Both the position numbers and the translations under genes were made by a program. Source: Petrotoga sp. 9PWA.NaAc.5.4 (GTDB lineage Bacteria > Thermotogota > Thermotogae > Petrotogales > Petrotogaceae). From it: 64,000 bases of DNA. The stretch is from the NCBI RefSeq assembly GCF_002895485.1, contig NZ_AZRK01000044.1, forward strand, positions 1 through 64,000, in the 5' to 3' direction. The notes under the pieces are model-generated. The model saw nothing but the letters and a program-made list of their open reading frames with translations, did not search any database and had not been told where the DNA came from. This document shows positions 24,538 to 34,154 of the stretch, piece after piece; position 1 is the stretch's first letter, and each line of letters starts with the position of its first letter.

Positions 24538-25659
24538 ATGAGAGTAATGGGATTGATATTATCCGGTTCAAGTAGAGATAATTTAGATAAATTAACAACA
24601 AAAAGAGCAAGTGCGGCTGTCCCTGTTTTTGGAAAATACAGGGCGATTGATTTTACTTTAAGTAATATGGTGAATTCTGGCATTATAAATGTAGGTGTTT
24701 TAACTCAATACAATCCTAGATCTCTAATGGACCATTTAGGAAGTGGCAAAGAATGGAACCTTGATAGAAAGAGAGGCGGCCTTTTTATTTTACAGCCTTT
24801 TATGAGTTTGGAAAGTCAAAAAATGCAATACGAAGGAACTGCTGATGCAATTTTTCAAAATATGACTTATTTGCGTAGATCTATAGAAGATTTTGTATTG
24901 ATTGGTTCGGGTGATCATATATATAATATAGATTTTAGAGATGTTTTCAAATACCATGTGAGAAATGGTGCAGATATTACTTTAATTACAAAAACCATGA
25001 AAAAAGGTTTAGATTTGACACAATATGGTCAAGTGGTTGCAGATGAAAATAATCGAATTTCCAAAATATATGAAAAGGTTTCAGAGTTTCATTCTGACAA
25101 AATATTTTTAGGCTTATATTTTATAAATAAAGCTTTACTTTTAGAAATGCTTTATGCAAACGTACCAAACAAAAAATATGATTTATTAACAGATATAGTT
25201 ATTCCAAATTTATCTCGATTAAGAGTTTTTTCTTACGAATTTAATGGATATTGGAAAAATATTAAAAAGTCCGTAGAAGAATATTATAATACTAATATGG
25301 ATATACTAAAAAAAGAAGTACGTGACGAGTTATTTTACAATCCCGAAAGAAAAATTTATACGAAATTAAGAGATTCGGCACCACCTAAAATAAATATAAA
25401 CGCTAAAATAAGTAATTCTTTTATATCGGATGGGTGTATAATAAATGGGGTAGTTAAAAATTCTATTTTGTCAAGAGATGTAATCATAAATGCGGGAGCA
25501 GTTATAGAAGATTCGATAATATTACAAGGATGTGTTGTTGAAGAAGGTAGTGTGATAAAAAGAGCCATTATAGATAAAAACGTACGAATAAGATCAGGTA
25601 AAAGATTAGAAACAGTAGGAAACGAGATTAACCTTATAGAAAAAGGTACAATCATATAA
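24538..25659 (+). CDS. glgD: GlgD-type ADP-glucose pyrophosphorylase subunit
   Basis: This 373-residue protein has a nucleotidyltransferase domain followed by a left-handed beta-helix. It resembles GlgC but the catalytic GGxGTRLxxLT loop is replaced by [12 protein letters not shown], the usual state of GlgD, which is thought to be a regulatory partner of Glg[23 protein letters not shown] is otherwise well conserved. The glgC gene follows 11 bp later. Together they supply ADP-glucose for glycogen. The start ATG follows AAGGGGAAAAG. Confidence 0.9.
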   Translation: MRVMGLILSGSSRDNLDKLTTKRASAAVPVFGKYRAIDFTLSNMVNSGIINVGVLTQYNPRSLMDHLGSGKEWNLDRKRGGLFILQPFMSLESQKMQYEGTADAIFQNMTYLRRSIEDFVLIGSGDHIYNIDFRDVFKYHVRNGADITLITKTMKKGLDLTQYGQVVADENNRISKIYEKVSEFHSDKIFLGLYFINKALLLEMLYANVPNKKYDLLTDIVIPNLSRLRVFSYEFNGYWKNIKKSVEEYYNTNMDILKKEVRDELFYNPERKIYTKLRDSAPPKININAKISNSFISDGCIINGVVKNSILSRDVIINAGAVIEDSIILQGCVVEEGSVIKRAIIDKNVRIRSGKRLETVGNEINLIEKGTII

Positions 25660-25670
25660 GGAGTGATTTT

Positions 25671-26930
25671 ATGAGAGTTATAGGAATGATTTTAGCTGGA
25701 GGGCAAGGTACTCGTCTTGGTGCAATAACTAACAATCTTGCAAAACCTGCTGTACCTTTTGGTGGAAAATATAGAATGATTGATTTTACTTTGAGTAATT
25801 GTGTAAATTCTAACATAAATACGGTAGGCGTTGTTACTCAGTATATGCCTCATAGACTGGTAGAACATTTGGGGATTGGAAAGCCTTGGGATCTTGATAT
25901 AAAAGGAGGAGGACTTCATATTCTTCCACCTTATTTAAGTAGATCCGGAACTTCGTGGTATAGAGGTACTGCCGATGCTGTTTACCAAAATATGGAGTTT
26001 ATAGAACGTTATAAACCAGATTTTATTGTTTTACTATCTGGTGATCATATATATAAAATGGATTACAACGATATAATAGATTATCACATCGAAAAAGAAG
26101 CGGATTGTACAATAGCTTGTATGGAGGTACCTATATCAGAGTCACATAGATTTGGTATAATGGTTACTGATCCTTTTAACAGAATTGTTGAATTTCAAGA
26201 AAAGCCCAAAGATCCAAAAGGAACATTAGCTTCCTTAGGGATATATGTGTTTAATTGGAAATTTTTAAAAGAATCCCTTATCAAAGATGCAAAGGATAGT
26301 AAATCTGAACATGATTTCGGTAAAAACGTTATTCCAAATGTTTTGCAAGAAAAAGCTAAACTTTTTGCTTTCAATTATGAAGGTTATTGGAGAGATGTTG
26401 GAACTATTCAGTCGTATCTTGATTGCAATTTAGAAATATTAGCTCCATTACCTCCTTTAGATTTGCATGATGAAAATTGGAAAATATATACTCAATCAGA
26501 AGAACTGCCTCCTGCTTTTATTGCAAAAGATGCTGAAGTTACAAGAAGTTTTATAAGTGAGGGTTCTGAGGTTTATGGAAATGTAGAAAGTTCGGTTGTT
26601 TTCCAGGGAGTTACAGTTTCTGAAGGAGCCATTATTAAAGATTCGGTTATAATGAACAACGTTTTTATAGATAAAAATGTTTACATAGAAAAGGCGATAA
26701 TATGCGAAAATGCTTTTATAGGAAAATCAGTTAAAATTGGTATAGGAGAATTTGCTGAGTCTAAGGTTGATAAAAAAATCTATGACTCTGAAATTACAGT
26801 AGTAGGGTTCAACAGTAAGGTTAAAGAAAGGATTAAAATTGGTAAAAATTGTGTTATAGATAATAATGTTGATTTAAACAATTATGATGTTAAAGAATTA
26901 AAAAGTGGGGAAGCCATTATTGTTGAGTAA
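25671..26930 (+). CDS. glgC: Glucose-1-phosphate adenylyltransferase
   Basis: GlgC makes ADP-glucose from ATP and glucose-1-phosphate, the committing step of glycogen synthesis. The 419-residue protein has the intact catalytic loop [12 protein letters not shown] (residues 9-20), [29 protein letters not shown] and [13 protein letters not shown]. The C-terminal third is a left-handed beta-helix with hexapeptide repeats. It is cotranscribed with glgD. No glycogen synthase is in the window. Confidence 0.95.
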   Translation: MRVIGMILAGGQGTRLGAITNNLAKPAVPFGGKYRMIDFTLSNCVNSNINTVGVVTQYMPHRLVEHLGIGKPWDLDIKGGGLHILPPYLSRSGTSWYRGTADAVYQNMEFIERYKPDFIVLLSGDHIYKMDYNDIIDYHIEKEADCTIACMEVPISESHRFGIMVTDPFNRIVEFQEKPKDPKGTLASLGIYVFNWKFLKESLIKDAKDSKSEHDFGKNVIPNVLQEKAKLFAFNYEGYWRDVGTIQSYLDCNLEILAPLPPLDLHDENWKIYTQSEELPPAFIAKDAEVTRSFISEGSEVYGNVESSVVFQGVTVSEGAIIKDSVIMNNVFIDKNVYIEKAIICENAFIGKSVKIGIGEFAESKVDKKIYDSEITVVGFNSKVKERIKIGKNCVIDNNVDLNNYDVKELKSGEAIIVE

Positions 26931-26969
26931 GACATATTAGGTTTGGAATCGAACTGAAACTTTATAGCA

Positions 26970-27580
26970 GTTACGTTAGAAATTGAGATTTTCGAAAAAC
27001 GATGTTTTGAAAAGAGTTCATCGCACAGCCCTTTTCCCTTTTCTTCGCTACACTTAGCGAAAAAGTTAAAAATGCATTAGTAAGAATTAGATAGATACTT
27101 TAAAAATAAGAATTTTATAAAAAATAATGTTTTTTTGAATTTATAACGGGTTCAGGGCGGAGCCCTCTCCCCATTCCTTGGGTACAAGTACCGAAAAACT
27201 AAAGAAATTCATATTTTGAAGGAATTAGATAAGAATTTTAGAAATGAGAATTTTATAAAAAATAATGTTTTTTTGAATTTAAAACAGGTTCAGGGGGGAG
27301 CCCTTCCTTCTTCTTTGATATGCGTACCTAAGAACTTAAAAAATAGTTAATTTGTCAAAATTAGAATTGCATAAGCATTTTATAAATAAAGATTTTAGAA
27401 AATAAGCTTTTGAATTTAAAAAGGGTTTAGGGCGGAGCCCATTTCTCTTCTTAGTCACACGTAGCGAAAAAGTTAAAAAATGCCTATTTATTAAGAATTA
27501 GAGTTATAGAAGTGTTTTTTTAAAAAGTTAAACGTCAAAACATTAATATAATCTAAGTTTAAGAATTTCTAAAGGGATTA
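26970..27580 (+). repeat. Cluster of four MITE-like element copies
   Basis: Four units begin near 26970, 27093, 27230 and 27371. All keep the GGGC..GCCC-type centre; the last runs to the full right end AAGAATTTCTAAAGGGATTA. The first has TTCGCTA/TAGCGAA instead of TTCGGTA/TACCGAA, a compensatory swap. The second and third share a variant head with AATTTTATAAAAAATAATG. All point toward the gene at 27607. Apart from this cluster, nothing else is seen in the 676-bp gap. Confidence 0.85.
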
Positions 27581-27606
27581 ACAATTAATTTTAAGAGGTG
27601 TCTATT

Positions 27607-28575
27607 TTGGACTTTTATGCAGTTAAATTTATGGCAACTTCTAATTTAACAGGAGAAACTTATATTGGTTACCTGTTTGGGAAGAAAGCGCAAAGTCCAT
27701 ATTTCAATGTTTTATTACTTAATAAGAGTCAAATGAAAGAAATAGATCTTCCTGATATTTCTAAAGATTATTTAGAGTTTAAATCAGATATTGATTTGTT
27801 GTACTATCAGCTATCAAGGAAGAAAGAAAATGATTCGTTGCAGCAATTTAGAGCTTATTTTTATAGCACTCTAAGAAAGATGAATTTTGAAATTATCGGC
27901 ACAAAAATCTTTTTAGCTATAGAAGAAAACGACACATATGTTTTAAAATCTATTTTAGCTGATATTTTAAAAGAATGGGCAGGAGAAACAAACATAAAGT
28001 TAATTGCTCAGAAATTTGATTATAAAGATTTAACTTGGGTATCCGCAGTAAAGGAAAAAGGTGAAAAAGGTTTTGAAGAATATTTTAATAGGCAAGATGT
28101 TAAAGATGCAATAGAAGTTTATCCTATAATAGATCCAGTAGAAGGTTATCCAATATTTAAGTTAGATATAGGAGAACCTATAATTGTTCTACTTGTTGAC
28201 AACACAGAAAAAGCTAAAAAACCTAAAAGCATAATAGAAGGAAGGATTATTTCTAAAGAATTGATTCCTTCAAGTGATTATATATTTTTGAAAATCGACT
28301 TAGGAAATAATAATATAGGAAAAACTATAGTTCACAACGATTTAAAAGTTTCCATTGACCAAAGTAAATTACAATTGTTGAGACAATCGCAAGAAAAGTT
28401 AGAGGATGATGAAAACGAAAAAATTATTGGAGATATTTATGAGCAAATGAAAAATAATAAAAATAGTTATGAATACCGTAAAATAGGGTCGTTGGACTTT
28501 CTTTTAATAAGCGGTTTTTCTGTAATAGCGATTTTATTAATAATTTTAATAGCAATTATTTTAGGAGCCGTTTAA
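27607..28575 (+). CDS. Tail-anchored protein of unknown function
   Basis: I do not recognise this 322-residue protein. Most of it is soluble and charged, with an N-terminal mixed alpha/beta region and a middle part containing EVYPIIDPVEGYPIFKLDIG. The last 25 residues are one hydrophobic helix (LISGFSVIAILLIILIAIIL), so it should be anchored in the membrane by its C-terminus with the bulk in the cytoplasm. I place the start at TTG 27607, six bases after GAGGTG. A small membrane protein and a radical SAM enzyme follow in the same operon. Confidence 0.7.
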   Translation: MDFYAVKFMATSNLTGETYIGYLFGKKAQSPYFNVLLLNKSQMKEIDLPDISKDYLEFKSDIDLLYYQLSRKKENDSLQQFRAYFYSTLRKMNFEIIGTKIFLAIEENDTYVLKSILADILKEWAGETNIKLIAQKFDYKDLTWVSAVKEKGEKGFEEYFNRQDVKDAIEVYPIIDPVEGYPIFKLDIGEPIIVLLVDNTEKAKKPKSIIEGRIISKELIPSSDYIFLKIDLGNNNIGKTIVHNDLKVSIDQSKLQLLRQSQEKLEDDENEKIIGDIYEQMKNNKNSYEYRKIGSLDFLLISGFSVIAILLIILIAIILGAV

Positions 28576-28857
28576 TTGAAAGTTGTTTTAACCTTTGTAA
28601 TTATGATTCCTTTATTGCTTTTTTCTATATTGTCATATTATTATACAGCTAAAATTTTAGAATATAGAAATATTAAAAATGCGGAAGTTAATGAAGCCTT
28701 CAATTTAATATCTGAAGTTGAAGAAATATTAGCATTACCTATAGAAGATTTTTTTAACAATATACAAATCAGTGAAACGATTAATACAACAACGAAAGAA
28801 GCAACTGTCTACATATTTAATCATGAGGGGTATGATTTTGTGTATATCGAAAAATAA
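28576..28857 (+). CDS. Small membrane protein of unknown function
   Basis: This 93-residue protein has one N-terminal membrane helix (about residues 2-24, VVLTFVIMIPLLLFSILSY) followed by an acidic soluble tail. The TTG start follows GGAG eight bases upstream and begins directly after the preceding stop codon. The radical SAM gene starts within 20 bp downstream. No family is recognised; conserved placement is the best evidence that it is real. Confidence 0.6.
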   Translation: MKVVLTFVIMIPLLLFSILSYYYTAKILEYRNIKNAEVNEAFNLISEVEEILALPIEDFFNNIQISETINTTTKEATVYIFNHEGYDFVYIEK

Positions 28858-28874
28858 TTCAGAAGGTGGTTTGT

Positions 28875-29774
28875 TTGCAAATTTCTTATGCTACTGCTGT
28901 TGAGATGAATTTAAAAAAAGGAAAACTGGATTACCATAATTTTACTGCATACGTCTCTGTTGGGAAAAAGTGTCTTTTTAATTGTTCATTCTGTTCGAAA
29001 GCTCGAGATTCAAAAAGCGAGTTAGATTTATTATCAAGAGTTATTTGGCCAGAAGTTTCTATGGAAGAATTTAAAAGCCATTTTGTGCGAGATAAATTTA
29101 AAAGAGTTTGCATTCAAGTAATTTCTTCAATTAACTATTGGAGTGAATTATCTGAATTGTTAAATTTTACCAAAGAGCAAAAGGTCAAAACGTCTGTTTC
29201 TATAAGACCGAAAAATATCGAAGAAATAAGGATTTTATTTGATAAATACGGAGTTGATAGAGTAGGCATAGCCGTTGATGTAGCAAACGAAGAACTTTTC
29301 TCAATTATAAAAGGAGGAAGATATTCAACTTATGAGGACCTACTTATAGCCGTTTCTCAAGAGTTTCCTAATAGGATTACTACTCATTTAATCGTTGGAT
29401 TAGGTGAAACAGATAAAGATATAATAAATTTTCTCTTAAAGATGAAAAAATTAAGTATAACTGTTAGTTTATTTGCGTTTACCCCTGTTAAAGGAACGAA
29501 GTTGGAAAATTTGAACACTCCGGATATTGAAAGATACAGAAAAATTCAGTATGCACGTCAAATGATATTAGAGTATGAATTAGATGGAGATTCTTTTATT
29601 TTTGATGAGAATGGTAATATTATGCATCTTCCAGATTTAGAGATAGATAAGGAAGAATCTGTTAAAACCGCCGGATGCAGTTGGTGTACGAGGCCATTCT
29701 ACAATGAAAAACCTGGAAAAGAACTATACAATGTTCCACTTCCAAAAAATTTTTTAATTAAAAGTCATAGGTGA
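28875..29774 (+). CDS. Radical SAM enzyme, biotin synthase/LipS-like
   Basis: This roughly 299-residue enzyme has the radical SAM cluster motif C33-LFN-C37-SF-C40 near the N-terminus and a barrel with THLIVGLGET near residue 178. The C-terminus has a second cysteine pair in AGCSWCTRPFYNE followed by a GKELYNVP segment, which could bind an auxiliary iron-sulfur cluster. Compact enzymes of this type include biotin synthase-related proteins and the two-protein lipoyl synthase LipS. LipS-like is plausible but not proven. I place the start at TTG 28875 behind AAGGTGG; GTG at 28866 is part of that SD. Confidence 0.75.
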   Translation: MQISYATAVEMNLKKGKLDYHNFTAYVSVGKKCLFNCSFCSKARDSKSELDLLSRVIWPEVSMEEFKSHFVRDKFKRVCIQVISSINYWSELSELLNFTKEQKVKTSVSIRPKNIEEIRILFDKYGVDRVGIAVDVANEELFSIIKGGRYSTYEDLLIAVSQEFPNRITTHLIVGLGETDKDIINFLLKMKKLSITVSLFAFTPVKGTKLENLNTPDIERYRKIQYARQMILEYELDGDSFIFDENGNIMHLPDLEIDKEESVKTAGCSWCTRPFYNEKPGKELYNVPLPKNFLIKSHR

Positions 29775-29822
29775 TTTAAAAATGGGATTTTTCAAAAAGC
29801 AATGTTTCGAATTTATTAGTAA
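29774..29822 (+). repeat. Truncated remnant of the MITE-like element
   Basis: Only the head is visible: GATTTAAAAATGGGATTTTTC and then GTTTCGAATTTATTAG. It lies in the short gap upstream of thrB and points toward thrB. Confidence 0.45.
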
Positions 29823-29849
29823 TAAATGTTGAATCAGGAGGAAAACATA

Positions 29850-30749
29850 TTGTTTAAAATAAAAATTCCGGCAACGACTGCAAATTTAGGATCCGGTTTT
29901 GATTGTTTTGGATTAGCAATTAAAATTTATAATACTTTCAAATTTGAAGAGACGGCTGATGGTTTTGAATGTGTTATGAACTTCAGAAATAAAAAAGAGT
30001 ATATCAATATTAACGAAAATGAAAATTTAGTATATACTACAGTTAAGAAGGTTTTCGATCAATATGGTAAAAGATTACCAGGTATACACTTAGAGGAAGA
30101 TATAAGCATTCCTTTTTCCAGAGGATTAGGTAGTAGTGCTTCAGCTGTTTTAGCGGGTATTTTAGCGAGTAATATTTTTTTAGGCGATATAATGAAAGAA
30201 GAAGATATATTAAATCTTGCTTTTAAAATCGAAGGGCATGGTGATAATATAGTACCCGCTTTAAAAGGTGGTTTCAATATAACTGTTTTAGAAGATAATA
30301 GAATAATTTATAAAAAATTAGAAGTAGACGAAAACTTAAAGATAGTAGTTTTGGTACCAAAGATGGAAATTAGAACAAAAGACTCTAGGAAAATACTTCC
30401 TTCAGAAGTTAAAATGGAAGATGCTGTGTTCAATATCGCTAGAGCTTCTCTATTAACTGCATGTTTTACCACAAAAGACTATAAATACTTTCCAATAGCC
30501 TTTCAAGATAAATTACACCAAAATTACAGAGCAAAGTTAATTCCGGGCTTTGATAAAGTCATAATAAACGCTTATAAAAACGGAGCTTTAGGTGTAGCTT
30601 TAAGTGGATCAGGATCTTCCATAATAGCTTTTTGTGAAAAAAATGAAAAATACGTTGGGGAAGAAATGGTAAAAACCCTTTCTTCTTACGGATTAGAAAG
30701 TGAGTATCTTATAACCTTTGCTGATAATCAGGGCACTTTAATCATCTAA
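29850..30749 (+). CDS. thrB: Homoserine kinase
   Basis: ThrB phosphorylates homoserine with ATP, for threonine synthesis. This 299-residue GHMP kinase opens FKIKIPATTANLGSGFDCFG, typical of ThrB, and has the ATP-binding loop SRGLGSSASA (residues 90-99) and GVALSGSGSS near the C-terminus. The start is TTG 29850, seven bases after AGGAGGA; an in-frame ATG at 29826 precedes the SD. No other threonine genes are adjacent. Confidence 0.93.
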   Translation: MFKIKIPATTANLGSGFDCFGLAIKIYNTFKFEETADGFECVMNFRNKKEYININENENLVYTTVKKVFDQYGKRLPGIHLEEDISIPFSRGLGSSASAVLAGILASNIFLGDIMKEEDILNLAFKIEGHGDNIVPALKGGFNITVLEDNRIIYKKLEVDENLKIVVLVPKMEIRTKDSRKILPSEVKMEDAVFNIARASLLTACFTTKDYKYFPIAFQDKLHQNYRAKLIPGFDKVIINAYKNGALGVALSGSGSSIIAFCEKNEKYVGEEMVKTLSSYGLESEYLITFADNQGTLII

Positions 30750-30775
30750 AAATTTGATGAAAGGAGAATCTTTAA

Positions 30776-31549
30776 ATGAATTTTTTTGAAAAAATCCCCA
30801 AAGAGACCAAAGTTTCTCCTATTTCTAAAGAACTATATTTAAAAGGTGATAAAGATGTAGCCGTCTTGATTTTACATGGTTATACAGGATCTCCGCACGA
30901 TATGTATTATATAGGTAGAGAAATAAACAAAGCGGGTTTCACAATTTATATTCCTAGATTATCTGGGCATGGTACTAATTCGATAGATTTTTTAAACTCT
31001 TCTTGGAAAGATTGGCTCAGAAAATCTTATGAGTCATATTTAAATTTAAAATCTTATTATGAGAAAACTTATGTATTAGGTTTATCTATGGGAGGAGTGT
31101 TAGCAACTATTTTAGCTGAAAAGTTTGAAATCGAAAAGGTAGTATTGGCAGCACCTGCTTTATTAACTGTTGATTGGAGAATTAAACTAACTCCTTTTAT
31201 GAAATTTTTTATTAAAAGAATTCCTAAAAAAAACGTTCAGACTTTTGATGACCATAATTTAGATTTCTTAGCGAAAAATTATTGGAATTACGATTGGCCT
31301 TCTAAAGCAGCAGACTTGTATAAATTGGAGAGGTTAGCTGTAAAAAATCTCGGTGACATAAAATCAAAGTTGTTTGTTATTCTTTCAGAAAAAGACGACG
31401 CAGTTCCCCTCAGTGTAAAAAACTTAATAGAAACCCATGTACATTCCAATTATGATTTCCTAATTTTGAAAGAAAGTGGTCATGTTGTTGTGAACGATAT
31501 AGAAAAAGAAACAGTAGCCAAAGAAACTATAAATTGGCTATTGAACTAA
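30776..31549 (+). CDS. Alpha/beta-hydrolase, carboxylesterase or monoacylglycerol-lipase type
   Basis: This 257-residue cytoplasmic hydrolase has the nucleophile elbow GLSMGG with S104, the oxyanion segment LHGYTGSP (33-40), a probable catalytic Asp in SEKDDAVPL and His in ESGHVV. It resembles small thermophilic carboxylesterases such as Est30. Typical substrates are short acyl esters. The start ATG follows AAAGGAGAA. It is the last plus-strand gene before the convergent aromatic operon. Confidence 0.87.
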   Translation: MNFFEKIPKETKVSPISKELYLKGDKDVAVLILHGYTGSPHDMYYIGREINKAGFTIYIPRLSGHGTNSIDFLNSSWKDWLRKSYESYLNLKSYYEKTYVLGLSMGGVLATILAEKFEIEKVVLAAPALLTVDWRIKLTPFMKFFIKRIPKKNVQTFDDHNLDFLAKNYWNYDWPSKAADLYKLERLAVKNLGDIKSKLFVILSEKDDAVPLSVKNLIETHVHSNYDFLILKESGHVVVNDIEKETVAKETINWLLN

Positions 31550-31550
31550 T

Positions 31551-31575
31551 AGTCGTATGATGACGTCTTTTTTTT
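31551..31575 (+). terminator. Weak terminator between convergent genes
   Basis: AGTCGT and ACGTCT can pair with one mismatch around ATGATG, followed by eight T residues. The stem is short, but the site lies right after the hydrolase stop. Confidence 0.45.
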
Positions 31576-31586
31576 CTATGCCAACT

Positions 31587-32009
31587 TTAAGTCCTTTTGT
31601 TTTTAATATATTCTAATGCTAAGATATATCCATCGAACCCTAATCCAGAAATAATACCGTCGCAGGAGGCTGCGGTCACAGAAGTCTCTCTAAAACTTTC
31701 TCTTGCCAATATATTTGTTAAGTGAACTTCGATTTTTGGAACTTTTGCAATTTCCAAAGCATCTCTTATGGCATAAGAATAATGAGTATAAGCTCCAGGG
31801 TTTATAATTATTGCTTGGTAGTTCAATTTTTGAATCCTATCGATTATATTTCCTTCGGAATTAGATTGAAATAGCTCTACTTCTAAATTGTTATTTTTTG
31901 CGTATTCGTTTATAGTTCTTTGTAAATCTTGGTAACTACCGCTTCCATAAATTTCCTGTGGTCTTTTTCCAAGCATGTTTAAATTTGGGCCGTTTATTAT
32001 TAAAATCAT
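31587..32009 (-). CDS. aroQ: Type II 3-dehydroquinate dehydratase
   Basis: AroQ dehydrates 3-dehydroquinate to 3-dehydroshikimate. The 140-residue length and opening ILIINGPNLNMLGKRPQEIYG are typical of type II enzymes. IINPGAYTHYSYAIRDAL carries the conserved Asn/His region, and VEVHLTN-like IEVHLTN follows. The start is ATG 32009, behind GGAGGG at good spacing. It is the last gene of the aromatic operon, 184 bp after aroKB. Confidence 0.95.
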   Translation of the reverse strand: MILIINGPNLNMLGKRPQEIYGSGSYQDLQRTINEYAKNNNLEVELFQSNSEGNIIDRIQKLNYQAIIINPGAYTHYSYAIRDALEIAKVPKIEVHLTNILARESFRETSVTAASCDGIISGLGFDGYILALEYIKNKRT

Positions 32010-32193
32010 ATATTCCCTCCTATCGAATTTGAAATAGTAACTTTCCTTCAAGTTAGTCAAACCTAAATTTTTATTTTATAAAAATCCTTTTTCCAAAAGT
32101 AAAATCTCAAAGTCAGATTTATAGGTTACCTTTTCGCATTTTTCAATAATTATAAATGAGAGATTTTAAAAAGTTTCATTTAAATGATCGGGC

Positions 32194-33687
32194 TTATAGG
32201 GAATTTTTTAATACAGAATATTCAATTTCCTCTAAAGTAACGTTCCCAGGAGACTTTAAAATAGGTATTTTTATTTTTTTAGAATTTTCCGCTTTTTTAT
32301 CGTTGATAAGGTAATAAAATAACTCTTCTTTATTTATTTCGATATTTCTAATGTTTTCTGAAACAAGGTATTCTAAAGTATTTTTAATTTCTTGATAACA
32401 TTTCTCATCTGTTAAATTGTATTTTTTAAATAACTCTAATTCTTTAAGTAATCCCCATCCAACTGATAAACCATGTGCAATTCCAGTAGATGCTTCAAAC
32501 GCATGTCCTAAGGTATGCCCCAAATTCAAAAAACTTCTTGATCCTATATCTCTAAAATCTTCTTGTACTATTCGTATTTTCTCTTCTACAGCCCATTTTA
32601 TAAAATTACTTAATTTTTCAAGATTACGATTCAATAATTCATTCAAGTTTTCTTTAAAAAAACTATAAAAATCTCTACCAGCTATTAAAGCCATCTTATA
32701 TCCTTCTATTAGACCTTCTCTGTAAATTTCTTCGTCTAATGATAAAAGAGAAAGAGGGTCTATTATGACTTCGTTAGGTAAGTTTATAGTTCCAACAACA
32801 TTTTTGTATTTTTTAAAATCTATTCCATTCTTTCCTCCAATAGAAGCATCTATTTGTGCGAGTAATGTCGTTGGATAAAATGTAAAATTCATACCCCTTT
32901 TATAAGTTGATGCTACAAAACCTGTGAAATCAGTAATTGTACCTCCACCAATTCCGCAGAGAAAATCTTTTCTTGAAACGTTGTTTTCAAGTAGTTGTTC
33001 GTAAGCTTTTGAAACATAAGATATATCTTTTACTCTCTCCCCATTTGGGAAAATAAACTTTTTATTTGAGAAAAAATTTCCATATAAGCTGTTAACTTTT
33101 TCATTTGTAAAAATTATCCATTCTTTCGGCACTAATTTTAAAGCTCCCATTTGTATACGAACCTTTTGAAATGACGAATCTATCTCCAATTTTTCGTATA
33201 TATTTAAAGTATATAAAATTTTAGCTGTAGCTTCCCACTCGTTAAGACTAGTAATATCAACAGTTTCAAAAATTTCATATAACTCTTTTCTTTGATTGTA
33301 TATTTCTAAAATTTTTTCTTTATTATTTAATAAAAGAGGTCTATTTTCAACTGAAACACGATTTTTTAATTCTATAGGATCTACTTTTAAATATATTGTT
33401 TTTTGATTTTTCAGTAATTCACGATTTTTAGGGTTTAAAATTATACCTCCACCAGTAGATACAACTAAATCTTCTCTTCTTTTCAATAACGATTCAAGTA
33501 TTTGATTTTCCAACTTTCTAAAATATATTTCACCTTTTTTTTCAAATATTTCTTTTATTTCCATATGGTGGGATTTCTCTATTTCTTCATCTGTATCTAT
33601 ATAAGGTATAGATAAGATTTTAGAAATCATTTTTGCAAGTGTTGTTTTACCTGAGCCCATCATTCCAATTAAAAATATTTTACTCAA
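32194..33687 (-). CDS. aroKB: Bifunctional shikimate kinase / 3-dehydroquinate synthase
   Basis: The 497-residue protein joins two shikimate-pathway enzymes. Residues 1-165 are AroK: P-loop GMMGSGKTT (8-16), DTDEEIE and STGGG. The rest is AroB, which cyclises DAHP to 3-dehydroquinate with NAD+ and a metal: GGGTITDFTGFVASTYKRG, PTTLLAQIDASIGGKNG and LGHTLGHAFE (metal His). The same fusion is known in Thermotoga. The start is TTG 33687, seven bases after GAGGAGG. A 467-bp gap with a two-copy repeat array separates it from aroC. Confidence 0.95.
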   Translation of the reverse strand: MSKIFLIGMMGSGKTTLAKMISKILSIPYIDTDEEIEKSHHMEIKEIFEKKGEIYFRKLENQILESLLKRREDLVVSTGGGIILNPKNRELLKNQKTIYLKVDPIELKNRVSVENRPLLLNNKEKILEIYNQRKELYEIFETVDITSLNEWEATAKILYTLNIYEKLEIDSSFQKVRIQMGALKLVPKEWIIFTNEKVNSLYGNFFSNKKFIFPNGERVKDISYVSKAYEQLLENNVSRKDFLCGIGGGTITDFTGFVASTYKRGMNFTFYPTTLLAQIDASIGGKNGIDFKKYKNVVGTINLPNEVIIDPLSLLSLDEEIYREGLIEGYKMALIAGRDFYSFFKENLNELLNRNLEKLSNFIKWAVEEKIRIVQEDFRDIGSRSFLNLGHTLGHAFEASTGIAHGLSVGWGLLKELELFKKYNLTDEKCYQEIKNTLEYLVSENIRNIEINKEELFYYLINDKKAENSKKIKIPILKSPGNVTLEEIEYSVLKNSL

Positions 33688-33723
33688 CTTTTGTCCTCCT
33701 CGTATAATGATCACTACTGTCTT

Positions 33724-34130
33724 AAGAAATTTCAAAACACAGATTCTATAAATATTTCAACGTTTAGTTTTTTAAAAAATACTTCCATAACTCTAATTCT
33801 TACTAAAGTACTTTTAACTTTTTCGCTAAGTGTAGCGAAGAAAAGGGGAGAGGGCTCCGCCCTGGACCCATTTTAAATTCAAAAAAACATTATTTTTATA
33901 AAATTCTTATTTCTAAAGTGCCTATCTAATTCTCACAAAATATGAATTTCTTTAACCTCTTCGCGACGTGTAACTAAGGAGAGAGGGAGGGCTCCGCCCT
34001 GGACCCGTTATAAATTCAAAAAAAATTATTTTATTGACTAATTGTAAAGACGTGCTATAAGTACCTCTGATGTTTTTTAAATAAGCTCATTATAAAAATT
34101 CAAAAATCTTTATTTCTAAAGTCTTATTAT
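33724..34130 (-). repeat. Two MITE-like element copies inside the aromatic operon
   Basis: In minus orientation two units are visible. Their centres are GGGCGGAGCCCTC, complement near 33853 and 33988. The unit nearest aroKB has the covarying hairpin TTCGCTA/TAGCGAA, and its 3' half covers 33724-33835. The junction, ATTTCTAAAGTG on the plus strand, is near 33910. The array lies between aroC and aroKB and points in the direction of aroKB transcription. Confidence 0.85.
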
Positions 34131-34154
34131 AAAAGTTAAATTATTTTTATAAAA

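Noticed and set aside
32010-32193. Small gene or element in the aroKB-aroQ gap
   Set aside because: The 184 bp are AT-rich, without an SD-supported frame, clear hairpin or recognisable element ends. Nothing can be supported.
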